A DNA stretch of 64,000 nucleotides from Desulfovibrio sp. (lineage in GTDB: Bacteria > Desulfobacterota > Desulfovibrionia > Desulfovibrionales > Desulfovibrionaceae), in contig NZ_JAAVBE010000019.1 in the NCBI RefSeq assembly GCF_014803725.1, positions 16,825-80,824 on the forward strand, read 5' to 3'. The translations under genes and the position numbers were made by a program. Within the stretch, counting starts at the first letter, position 1. Every line of letters starts with the position of its first letter. Below the pieces are notes generated by a model. That model saw nothing but the letters and a program-made list of their open reading frames with translations. It ran no database searches and was not told where the DNA came from. This document shows positions 1 through 7,239 of the stretch, in pieces.

Positions 1-327
1 ACGCACACCGCCACGCGCGACCTTGCCGCCCACTGCCGCCGTGCGGATGTGCTCATCGTGGCCGCGGGCGTGCCGGGCCTCGTCAAGGCCGACTGGATCA
101 AGCCCGGCGCCATGGTCATCGACGTGGGCGTGAACCGCGTGGGCTTCAATGAAACAACGGGCAAGGCCATCCTCGCCGGCGATGTGGACTTCGCCGCCGC
201 CCGCGAGGTGGCGGGCATGATCACGCCCGTGCCCGGCGGAGTGGGCCCCATGACCATCGCCATGCTCATGCAGAATACCGTGCGCTCGGCAAGGCGGCAC
301 CTGGGCGCGGAGACGGGGAAGGCATAG
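1..327 (+). CDS. folD: Methylenetetrahydrofolate dehydrogenase/cyclohydrolase, C-terminal part
   Basis: The reading frame is open from the first base, so the 5' part lies outside the window; about 108 C-terminal residues remain. FolD interconverts methylene-, methenyl- and formyl-tetrahydrofolate in the cytoplasm. The visible part is the NADP-binding lobe: a hydrophobic beta strand (VLIVAAG), the segment [11 protein letters not shown], then GDVDF and the family signature [16 protein letters not shown] close to the C-terminus. The family identification is firm from these motifs. The next gene starts 57 bases downstream on the same strand. Confidence 0.95.
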   Translation, partial: THTATRDLAAHCRRADVLIVAAGVPGLVKADWIKPGAMVIDVGVNRVGFNETTGKAILAGDVDFAAAREVAGMITPVPGGVGPMTIAMLMQNTVRSARRHLGAETGKA

Positions 328-384
328 CGGGGCCGCTCCGTACGCCTGTACGGCGCCGGGGCGCATCACCGCGCGGAGGGGAAC

Positions 385-1224
385 ATGTCCGGCACAGTCA
401 TCCTTCTGGTGCTTGGCGCGGCCTTTCTCCACGCCACCTGGAACATCATCGTCAAGGGCGGCGAGAACAAGCTCTACGAAACGGCCATGAACGCCCTGGG
501 CGGCGGCCTCGGGGCCCTCGTTATCTTGCCCTTCTTCCCCTTTCCCGACAGGGCGGCATGGGGCTTCCTCGCGCTCTCCTGCTGCTGCCACCTCACCTAT
601 TATCTCTGTGTCGCGGCCGCCTACCGCGTGGCCGACCTCACCCTCGGCTATACCATCATGCGCGGCACCGCGCCCATGCTCACGGCGCTGGCGCTCTGCC
701 TCATCGGGGTACCGCTCGGGCTTGCCGGCTGGGGCGGCGTCATCCTGCTTTGCTCCGGCATCCTCACGCTGGCGCTGGAGCAGAAGCTGGCCCACAAGGG
801 CAGCCTCAAGGGGGTGCTCTATTCCCTGCGCACCTCCTTCGTCATCATGGGCTACACGCTGGCCGACGGTTACGGCGCGCGGCTCGCCGGCGACAGCGTG
901 AGCTACACCTGCTGGATCTTCTTCCTCAATATCTTTCCGCTCCATATCTATATCCTGGCCCGCTACGGGCGCGACTACCTGCGCTACCTGAAGCGCCGGG
1001 CGGTGCCCGGCATTTCAGGCGGCCTGTGCGGGCTCGGCTCCTACGGCATCGCCATCTGGGCCATGACCATGGCCCCCATCGCCCTGGTGGCCGCCCTGCG
1101 CGAGACCTCGGTCATCTTCGGCATGATCATGGCTGTCATCTTTTTGGGCGAACGGCTCACCGTGCTTAGGCTGACGGCTATCCTGCTCGTCATGGCCGGC
1201 GCCATGATCATCCGCCTGGGCTGA
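385..1224 (+). CDS. EamA/DMT-family membrane transporter
   Basis: The 279-residue protein is almost entirely hydrophobic and has about ten predicted membrane segments, the usual size for a drug/metabolite transporter. The C-terminal half carries the typical EamA ending, with a glutamate-bearing helix (ALRETSVIFGMIMAVIFLGERL) followed by a last hydrophobic helix. The start is well placed behind a GGAGGGG ribosome site. The substrate cannot be read from the sequence; relatives export amino acids, nucleosides or metabolites. It lies downstream of folD, with a 300-bp regulatory gap before the next gene, so it probably belongs to the folD transcript or its own. Confidence 0.85.
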   Translation: MSGTVILLVLGAAFLHATWNIIVKGGENKLYETAMNALGGGLGALVILPFFPFPDRAAWGFLALSCCCHLTYYLCVAAAYRVADLTLGYTIMRGTAPMLTALALCLIGVPLGLAGWGGVILLCSGILTLALEQKLAHKGSLKGVLYSLRTSFVIMGYTLADGYGARLAGDSVSYTCWIFFLNIFPLHIYILARYGRDYLRYLKRRAVPGISGGLCGLGSYGIAIWAMTMAPIALVAALRETSVIFGMIMAVIFLGERLTVLRLTAILLVMAGAMIIRLG

Positions 1225-1524
1225 GGCCGGAGGGGAGACACCAGGCCCTTACGAAAAAACACACGATGCCGGCGCTCCCTTGTTCTCAAAAACGCATGAG
1301 TCATTTTTGCGCAATAAGTCAAAAATGCCTCGAATTTTTTGGGCGTTTTCGCCCCCGTCAAGTCTGATCTGACTTGGAAGCGGGCGCTTTCTGTGTCGTT
1401 TCTTGAGGCCACGGCCGGGATAGTCCCCAAAATCAAGGCCCGGGGCGCCATGTGCCTTATGGCACAAGGATTGCTTTTGCGGGATGGCGCCGCTTGGGCG
1501 CACACGCCGGATCAAGGAGGGAGC
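1225..1524 (+). promoter_or_regulatory. Intergenic control region with two inverted repeats upstream of a sigma-54 promoter
   Basis: This gap holds no convincing gene. It contains two inverted repeats that look like activator sites: CATTTTTG / CAAAAATG (1302-1309 and 1320-1327, 10-nt spacer) and CAAGTC / GACTTG (1359-1364 and 1371-1376, 6-nt spacer). Both lie about 100-160 bases upstream of the sigma-54 element described next, where enhancer-binding proteins usually bind. A GGGCG-TTTT-CGCCC hairpin (1341-1354) lies between them. Confidence 0.5.
1460..1474 (+). promoter_or_regulatory. Sigma-54 (-24/-12) promoter of the amino-acid permease
   Basis: The bases TGGCAC-AAGGA-TTGC, followed by TTTT, match the RpoN consensus TGGCAC-N5-TTGC at every defined position with the correct spacing. 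Transcription should start about 12 bases after the GC, leaving a leader of about 40 bases before the permease start codon. Such a promoter is silent without an AAA+ activator. Confidence 0.8.
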
Positions 1525-3051
1525 ATGGGGGAGACGCCACAGCATGCAATCAAGGGCCACGAACGCGAAGAGCTGGAAAAAACCCTCAACCCCATCGAAG
1601 TGCTCGCTCTCGCGCTCGGCGCCATCGTGGGCTGGGGCTGCTTCATCCTGCCCGCCATCCGCTTCCTTCCGGATGCGGGCCCCATGGGCACCATCATCGC
1701 CTTCTTCGTGGGCGCGCTGTTCCAGTGCATCGTTGCCCTGAGCTACAGTTTCCTCGTGAAGCCCTACCCCGTGGCGGGCGGCGCCTTCGCTTACGCCTAC
1801 GCGGGCTTCGGCACGCGGGGGGCCTTCGTGTGCGGCTGGGCGCTGGTGCTGAGCTATATTTGCGTCATCGCGGCCAATGCCATGGCGCTCATCCTGCTCA
1901 CGCGCTATCTTTTGCCCGGCGTCTTTGACGTGGGCTATCTCTATTCCATCGCCGGGTGGGACATCAACGGGGGCGAGCTTGCCTTCGTCTCCACCATCCT
2001 CCTGCTCTTCGGCTGGATGAACTACCGCGGCATGAACGCGGCGAGCACCATCCAGGTCATCCTCGCCCTCGCGCTCACGGCCGGCGTGCTCGTGCTCGCC
2101 ACCGGCACCTTCCTCACCGATTCGGCGAGCCTCGAGAACTTCCAGCCGCTCTTTGCGGAAGACCGCTCGCCGCTCGCCTGCGTCCTCGTGGTGCTGGCGC
2201 TCACGCCGTGGCTCTACGTGGGCTTTGACACCATCCCGCAGACCGCCGAGGAATTCAAATTCTCGCCCGCCAAGGCGCGCGACCTGATGCTCCTGTCCAT
2301 CATTTGCGGCGCCATCCTCTACGCGCTGGTGACGCTGTGCGTCGCTGGCTACATCCCCTACAAGGACCTGCTCAGCCAGAACCACGCCTGGGCCACCGGC
2401 TGGGTGGCCGACCAGGTGTTCGGCCGCTTCGGCGGCGTGGCGCTGACCGTGCCCGTGCTCGCCGGCATCCTCACGGGCATGAACGGCTTTTTCATGGCCA
2501 CCACGCGCCTGCTCTTCAGCATGGGCCGCAGCAAGTTTTTGCCGGAGTTTTTCGCCTCCGTGCATCCGCGCTACAACACGCCGTGGAAGAGCGTGCTCTT
2601 CACCCTGGCGCTCTGCCTCGTGGTGCCGTGGTTCGGGCGCGCGGCACTCGGCTGGATCGTGGACATGTCGGCCATCGGCACGGCCATGGCCTATCTCTTC
2701 ACCAGCATGACCGCCTACAAGTACCTGAACCGGCATCCGCGCATCCCCGAAGCCGCCTGGGGCAAGCCCATCTGCCTCATCGGCTCGGCCACGTCCATCG
2801 TCTGTTTCTTCCTGCTCATCTTCCCGAGCTCCCCGGCCGCCATCAGCGTGCCCTCGTGGATCATGCTCTTCATCTGGGTGGGGCTCGGCGGCATCTTCTT
2901 CGCCAACCGGCGCGGCGAGCTTTTGCACATCCCGCATTCGCGCCTGCGCTACCTGCTCTTCGGCAGGAGCAATTGCCCCGTCCTTTTCGACCCCGAGGAA
3001 GACGAGGAAGAAGCCGCCAAGGAAAAGACGGCCAACGCCGCCGACCGCTGA
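1525..3051 (+). CDS. APC-family amino-acid permease
   Basis: This is a 508-residue inner-membrane protein with about twelve hydrophobic helices. The first helix carries the APC pattern around GAIVGWGCFILPAI, and an extended acidic tail (DPEEDEEEAAKEK) ends the protein. The family couples amino-acid or amine uptake to proton or cation gradients, or exchanges substrates; which substrate is not visible. The reading frame extends 62 codons further upstream, but the ATG used here has a strong AAGGAGG site six bases before it and lies just below a consensus sigma-54 promoter, so the longer start would fall upstream of that promoter. The gene is therefore predicted to be RpoN-dependent. Confidence 0.88.
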   Translation: MGETPQHAIKGHEREELEKTLNPIEVLALALGAIVGWGCFILPAIRFLPDAGPMGTIIAFFVGALFQCIVALSYSFLVKPYPVAGGAFAYAYAGFGTRGAFVCGWALVLSYICVIAANAMALILLTRYLLPGVFDVGYLYSIAGWDINGGELAFVSTILLLFGWMNYRGMNAASTIQVILALALTAGVLVLATGTFLTDSASLENFQPLFAEDRSPLACVLVVLALTPWLYVGFDTIPQTAEEFKFSPAKARDLMLLSIICGAILYALVTLCVAGYIPYKDLLSQNHAWATGWVADQVFGRFGGVALTVPVLAGILTGMNGFFMATTRLLFSMGRSKFLPEFFASVHPRYNTPWKSVLFTLALCLVVPWFGRAALGWIVDMSAIGTAMAYLFTSMTAYKYLNRHPRIPEAAWGKPICLIGSATSIVCFFLLIFPSSPAAISVPSWIMLFIWVGLGGIFFANRRGELLHIPHSRLRYLLFGRSNCPVLFDPEEDEEEAAKEKTANAADR

Positions 3052-3114
3052 GCGCGCCGCGAACGCGGCGCCCGCACTGGGCGCCGGCAAACGCAGGAAT
3101 TTTGTGGAGAATAC

Positions 3115-4170
3115 ATGCGACAGTTGCTGCTACTTTGCCTCGGACTTACGATCATCGGCATCCAGGTGCTGCTCGGCGTGCAGACCTTTTACCCGCAGGC
3201 GTTCGCCAGCCGGGAGGATACGCTGGGCGAGCTGCTTGAAGAGAAAACTTCCGTGCTCGACAAGATCGCCCCGGAAGATCTCGCGTGGCTCGCGGCGAAC
3301 CCGATCGTCACCGTCGGTGTGGACCCTAACTTCTATCCGCTGGAAATGTTTGACGAACGCGGCCGCTACACCGGCCTTGGCGGCGATTATCTGCGCCTGC
3401 TCTCCAAGATGACGGGCCTTGACTTCCGGCCGCTGGCCACGAGCGACTGGGCCGCCACAGAGGAACTGGCGCGCCAGGGCAAGGTCGACCTCTTCATGGC
3501 CGCCGCCAAGACCGGCCGGCGCAGCGAATACATGCTGTTCACCGCGCCCTATATCACCGAACCCGGCATCATCATGACCCGGCGCGGCAGCGGCCTCGAC
3601 AAGGCCGACATGAGCGCGCTCGCCGGCAAGAAGGTGGCCGTTGTGCAGGATTATTCCTGGCACGACTTCCTCAAGGAGTTCCATCCCGAGGTCATCGCCG
3701 TCCCTTCGGCCACCACGCTCGAGGCCCTGCAGAAAGTGGCCGCGGGCGAGGCCGACGCCGTGCTCGACTATGAATTCAACCTGCTGGAAAAGATCCAGAC
3801 CGGCGGCATCCTCCAGATGCAGACCGCGGGCAAGGTGGATTCCTCCTATGGGCACGCCGTGGCCGTGCGCCGCGACCGGCCCGAGCTCTTCAATGTCATC
3901 ACCACGGCCCTCGCGCAGGTGACGCCGCAGGAGCGCGAGGCCCTGGCGCAGAAATGGCTGCATCAGGAGCGCCCGGCCGGGCAGGAGCGGCACTGGCAAT
4001 GGGTATTCTTCTTTTTCGTGGAGGCCTGCCTGCTCATCTTCGGGCTGCTCTGGCTCTACCATGTGGGCGTAAGGAAGCACACGCGCGAGCTGCGCGCCCG
4101 GGTGGCCGCGCTGGAAAAGCGCCTCGCCAGGGAAGAAAAGGCCCGCGTGGAAACGCCGGCCGGCGCCTGA
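3115..4170 (+). CDS. Membrane-anchored solute-binding (SBP family 3-like) protein without output domain
   Basis: The 351-residue protein begins with a hydrophobic segment (residues 1-25, signal or anchor) and a family-3 periplasmic binding fold of about 220 residues. The opening VTVGVDPNFYPLEMFDERG and the later GKKVAVVQDYSW and GEADAVLDYEFN segments are typical. A second hydrophobic helix (about 290-312) follows, then a charged, probably coiled-coil tail of about 35 residues. This is the layout of the sensor half of BvgS-type kinases, but no kinase, HAMP or cyclase domain follows before the stop. It may act as a membrane-tethered sensor for a partner, or as a binding protein for the upstream permease. 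A GGAG site precedes the ATG. Confidence 0.75.
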   Translation: MRQLLLLCLGLTIIGIQVLLGVQTFYPQAFASREDTLGELLEEKTSVLDKIAPEDLAWLAANPIVTVGVDPNFYPLEMFDERGRYTGLGGDYLRLLSKMTGLDFRPLATSDWAATEELARQGKVDLFMAAAKTGRRSEYMLFTAPYITEPGIIMTRRGSGLDKADMSALAGKKVAVVQDYSWHDFLKEFHPEVIAVPSATTLEALQKVAAGEADAVLDYEFNLLEKIQTGGILQMQTAGKVDSSYGHAVAVRRDRPELFNVITTALAQVTPQEREALAQKWLHQERPAGQERHWQWVFFFFVEACLLIFGLLWLYHVGVRKHTRELRARVAALEKRLAREEKARVETPAGA

Positions 4171-4190
4171 GCTGATTTTGCCGATTTTGC

Positions 4191-4229
4191 ACAGGGCGTT
4201 TTCCCGCACGAGCCGGGCGAACGCCCTGT
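4191..4229 (+). terminator. Inverted repeat after the solute-binding gene, possible terminator
   Basis: ACAGGGCGTT and AACGCCCTGT form a perfect 10-bp stem, with an inner CCCG/CGGG pairing in the loop. It lies 20 bases after the stop codon and is followed by GGCGTTTTGGGG rather than a clean T run, so termination is plausible but not certain. Confidence 0.5.
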
Positions 4230-4298
4230 GGCGTTTTGGGGCGCCGGGCGCCAGTTTTCCTGACGTACCTCTCCCGACCTTTTTCAAGGCAGGCCGCC

Positions 4299-4718
4299 AT
4301 GGATGCTCTCGACTATTCCGCTTCGCTTTCCCCTGAGGAATATTGCCGCTTGCGCAAGGCCGTGGGCTGGCCCGAGCTGCCGCTGGAAGAGGCGGCAGCC
4401 GGACTGCGCCATTCGGCCTTCATCGCTGCCTGCCGGCGGGACGGCGAAGTCGTCGGCGCGGTGCGCATCGTGTGGGACCATGGCTATATCGCCTACTTCT
4501 CCGACCTCATGGTGCTCCCCGCGTGGCAGGGGCGCGGCATCGGCAAAAAGCTCACCCAGCTTGCCCTGACCTGGGTGGAGGAACAACGGCGCCCGGGGTG
4601 GAAGATAAAGGTCGTGCTCATTGCCACGGCCGGCAACGAGGGCTTTTACAAGAAGTTCGGCTTCACCGAGCGACCCGGGGGCAGCATGGGCGCCGGCATG
4701 GACTTGTGGCTTGAATAG
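4299..4718 (+). CDS. GNAT-family N-acetyltransferase
   Basis: The 139-residue cytoplasmic protein has the acetyl-CoA-binding motif A of the GNAT fold, LPAWQGRGIGKKLTQLAL, preceded by the strand DLMVL and followed by a late GFYKKFGFTER segment, which is typical motif B. The length is normal for a single-domain GNAT. The frame could open earlier at a TTG, but that would add a stretch overlapping the upstream inverted repeat, so the ATG was chosen. The acceptor substrate is unknown. It converges with the flavoprotein gene across a 250-bp gap. Confidence 0.85.
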   Translation: MDALDYSASLSPEEYCRLRKAVGWPELPLEEAAAGLRHSAFIAACRRDGEVVGAVRIVWDHGYIAYFSDLMVLPAWQGRGIGKKLTQLALTWVEEQRRPGWKIKVVLIATAGNEGFYKKFGFTERPGGSMGAGMDLWLE

Positions 4719-4914
4719 TTCCGCCTGCGCCAAGTCGTTCATTTAAGCCCAGTTCCGCGCCATGCGGCCGTGCCCTGTGCGCGGGCACAGCGTCGTCATG
4801 GTCTGGCGGGAGAGTGCCCCAACGCCCGGGAAAATGCCGGCATCCGCGCCGGGATAGACGGGTTGCCACCCGGGCCCGTGGCGCGACCTCCGTTCAGCGA
4901 CCATCCCTCAAAAA

Positions 4915-4950
4915 GGAGCGGAATGCGTGGCAGCCGGCGCACCCCGCTCC
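4915..4950 (-). terminator. Rho-independent terminator of the flavoprotein operon
   Basis: Read on the minus strand, GGAGCGG and CCGCTCC pair around a 22-base loop and are followed directly by TTTTTGA. It lies 20 bases after the stop codon of the flavoprotein gene. Confidence 0.65.
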
Positions 4951-4969
4951 CTGGCATGCGGCAGTTTTT

Positions 4970-6661
4970 CTAGGCCATCTGCTTGTCCCGCCAATGCGTG
5001 CGGATTTGCCCGTTTTCTTTCCAGACTTCCAGGAACTTGTTATTGAGGAGCGGATTGGTGAACGTGTAATCGGAACGGACATGAAGCCCGCGTGTCTCCT
5101 TGCGCTCAAGCGCCGCGTGCATGGTGATTTCCCCACAATCGAGAAGGTCGAAAGTTTCCGCAGCGCGCATCAGGGTATGCGGACACGGGGCATAGACCTG
5201 CCGGCAGGACTGCTCCCGCAGTTGCGCAAGATAGGTGAGGCCCGCCCGAAGAAGCGTTTCGGAACGCACCTTATCGGGGCCCGGCGCGGCATAATCGGCC
5301 ATAATGTTCTGGAGCGCCATGTTTGCCTCATGCCACGCCGCTCCGGCGCCCTTTTCATAAAGCGAGCTGTAGAACTCCATTCGCTCCCGAAGCCACGCGT
5401 CTGCCCAGAAGGTGGTTTCGTCAACCAGTGGCCGCTCCAGGCACGCGGCAGCCGCCTCATAGCCGCAGATGCGGCCATACACGGCGGCGGCGGCCAGTTC
5501 ACCCCTGACATTTCCCACCGTGTCGCCGGCGGCGTACAGCCCAGGGACGCTTGATTGGCCGTTAATGTCAACCTCCACGCCCTTGCCGATGGTCTTGGGT
5601 TCATACTGGCGAAATTCCACGGCATCGCGCGCCAGATCCACCCCCAGGTCATCCATGTAGTTGATGAGGCCCGTCAGGCCCTCACTCTTCATCCCCTCGC
5701 GCATGAAAGCCAGATCTTCGCTGCTGTCCGCGGTGCAGTCCATATAGGTGGGGCCATGGCCGTCAAGCATCAGATCCGTAAAGGCCGAATTCCACACATC
5801 CCCGGTTATGTCCCCAAGTTCACGGGTTGCGCGCGTAACGAAGGGTCCGAGCAGCTTGCCGTCGCCCCTTCTGTACACCCCTATCCATGTTCCTTTGCCG
5901 CCGCGCGCGAAATACGACGGCCCCGCGTGGCGGTAGGGCATTTCCATATTCACGATTTTCGCGCCGATCCTCCATGACTGGGCAATCGCCGCGGAAGTAT
6001 TGGCCGGGCACGAGGTGGCATTGAACAGCATGCCTGGCGTCAGACTGGAGGGATAGAGCCGGAACCCGCAACCCGATGCATAGATGATGCTGCGGGCGCG
6101 CACGAGGACAAGCTCGGGCTTTGCGCCCGAAACATCGAGCGCAAGCGCCCCTGTCACGCCATTTTCATCGCGGACAAGTTCCAGACCCGTATGGTGGTTG
6201 AGTATCTCGGCCCCCGCCTCCCGCGCTTTCCTCGTCAAGACCTTCTTTTGATTATGCCCATCATACTTGAGGAAAATGCGCGGCCGACCGGGAAACGCAT
6301 GACCCATGAAAATCCAGTCATCATCGGCGATTTTCATGTTTATGCCCCAGGAATGCCAGTCCTTCACCACGTCAAAACTTTCCCGAAGCAGGCGTTCCGC
6401 CAGCGGAAAATCCATATTGGAGCCGAACATGGAGTTCTTGAGTTCGCCAAGCACCACCTGGATGTTCCCGTGCTTTTCCGGAATATAGCAGAGAAAATGA
6501 TCATTGCCGGTCGCCCCCGAGCCGCTACGGCGCGTGTCAGCCTTTTCCAGCACAAGAACACGCCTCCCCGTGTCGCGCGCCGCAATGGCAGCCATGAGGC
6601 CGGCGATGCCGCCTCCTATTATGAGGATATCCGTCTCTAGGCTTTTATTGATAGGAAGCAT
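4970..6661 (-). CDS. AprA-like / fumarate-reductase-type FAD flavoprotein
   Basis: The 563-residue protein starts with a dinucleotide-binding motif (DILIIGGGIAGLMAAIAA, residues 11-28) and the FAD contact VLVLEKADTRRSGSGATGND. It ends the FAD domain with PGLYAAGDTVGNVRGELAAAAVYGR. This is the architecture of the fumarate reductase/succinate dehydrogenase/APS reductase alpha-subunit superfamily. The ATGND segment and the dedicated small ferredoxin downstream of the promoter are most like APS reductase (AprA), although it is shorter than true AprA as I know that family. It has no signal peptide, so it should be cytoplasmic. The ferredoxin gene ends three bases before its ATG. Both genes have the same GGAGTGAGCGATG start context, suggesting matched translation. 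The substrate is unknown; a reductive step on a sulfur or unsaturated carboxylate compound is inference only. Confidence 0.82.
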   Translation of the reverse strand: MLPINKSLETDILIIGGGIAGLMAAIAARDTGRRVLVLEKADTRRSGSGATGNDHFLCYIPEKHGNIQVVLGELKNSMFGSNMDFPLAERLLRESFDVVKDWHSWGINMKIADDDWIFMGHAFPGRPRIFLKYDGHNQKKVLTRKAREAGAEILNHHTGLELVRDENGVTGALALDVSGAKPELVLVRARSIIYASGCGFRLYPSSLTPGMLFNATSCPANTSAAIAQSWRIGAKIVNMEMPYRHAGPSYFARGGKGTWIGVYRRGDGKLLGPFVTRATRELGDITGDVWNSAFTDLMLDGHGPTYMDCTADSSEDLAFMREGMKSEGLTGLINYMDDLGVDLARDAVEFRQYEPKTIGKGVEVDINGQSSVPGLYAAGDTVGNVRGELAAAAVYGRICGYEAAAACLERPLVDETTFWADAWLRERMEFYSSLYEKGAGAAWHEANMALQNIMADYAAPGPDKVRSETLLRAGLTYLAQLREQSCRQVYAPCPHTLMRAAETFDLLDCGEITMHAALERKETRGLHVRSDYTFTNPLLNNKFLEVWKENGQIRTHWRDKQMA

Positions 6662-6664
6662 CGC

Positions 6665-6904
6665 TCACTCCTGATTGGATAAAAGTTTTTTCGCATCGAC
6701 ATGCAGCAGCAGGTAGGGCAGAGGCATGCGCAGGGAGAGCGCCCCTGAGGGACAGTCCAACACGCACGCATTGCAGTGCCAGCATTCATTGGGAAAGGCC
6801 ACTTGCGGCGCTTCATCGGGGTGTTTCAGGAACACACCCAGAGGACAGATCTCGGCGCAAAGTTGGCAATGGACACATTTTTCTTCATCAATCACAGGGG
6901 GCAT
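6665..6904 (-). CDS. Two-[4Fe-4S] ferredoxin, AprB-like partner
   Basis: This 79-residue iron-sulfur protein carries two complete cluster motifs, CVHCQLCAEICP and CWHCNACVLDCP, separated by a short loop (GVFLKHPDEAPQVAFPNE), as in the N-terminal part of APS reductase beta subunits. It should pass electrons to or from the flavoprotein encoded immediately downstream. It is the first gene of the two-gene operon and lies about 115 bases below the predicted sigma-54 transcription start. Confidence 0.88.
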   Translation of the reverse strand: MPPVIDEEKCVHCQLCAEICPLGVFLKHPDEAPQVAFPNECWHCNACVLDCPSGALSLRMPLPYLLLHVDAKKLLSNQE

Positions 6905-7031
6905 CGCTCACTCCATGAAGTTAAAGAATTGCAACCGCACTGAACGTCGGAGATACGGGCGGCCACCGGGAACAAAAACGGTCGTTTCATGCACTCCCCC
7001 CTTGTTGGTGGTAGTTCTCCCTTTCTGAAAA

Positions 7032-7046
7032 GCAATAACTGTGCTA
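7032..7046 (-). promoter_or_regulatory. Sigma-54 (-24/-12) promoter of the ferredoxin-flavoprotein operon
   Basis: On the minus strand the bases read TAGCAC-AGTTA-TTGC followed by T. This matches TGGCAC-N5-TTGC except for the first G of the GG pair, with exact spacing. It points at the ferredoxin gene and lies next to a divergent gene for a sigma-54 activator. Confidence 0.65.
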
Positions 7047-7101
7047 AAATTATCTTCAAAAAATTCAAATAATTATAAATTTTCTCTCCCGCTGCATTGC
7101 A

Positions 7102-7117
7102 AATCGCATATGCGATT
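7102..7117. promoter_or_regulatory. 16-bp perfect palindrome, probable activator (UAS) site
   Basis: AATCGCATATGCGATT is a perfect palindrome centred about 75 bases upstream of the -12 element of the sigma-54 promoter and inside the divergent gap. Position and symmetry suit a dimeric enhancer-binding protein, presumably the one encoded next door; that link is inference. Confidence 0.6.
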
Positions 7118-7239
7118 GCTAGGAATACGCACAGGGTATGCCCGAAAATCACAGTTTCGTTCGCTCTCGGGACAAGACACCGGGACAAGAACGTCGTCAT
7201 CGGCCTTCTTCACCAACCATAGCCAGGGAAATAGGGAAG

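Noticed and set aside
6935..6955. TTGC near the ferredoxin start as a second sigma-54 promoter
   Set aside because: No GG doublet occurs 10 bases upstream and it is too close to the start codon; the element at 7032-7046 fits far better.
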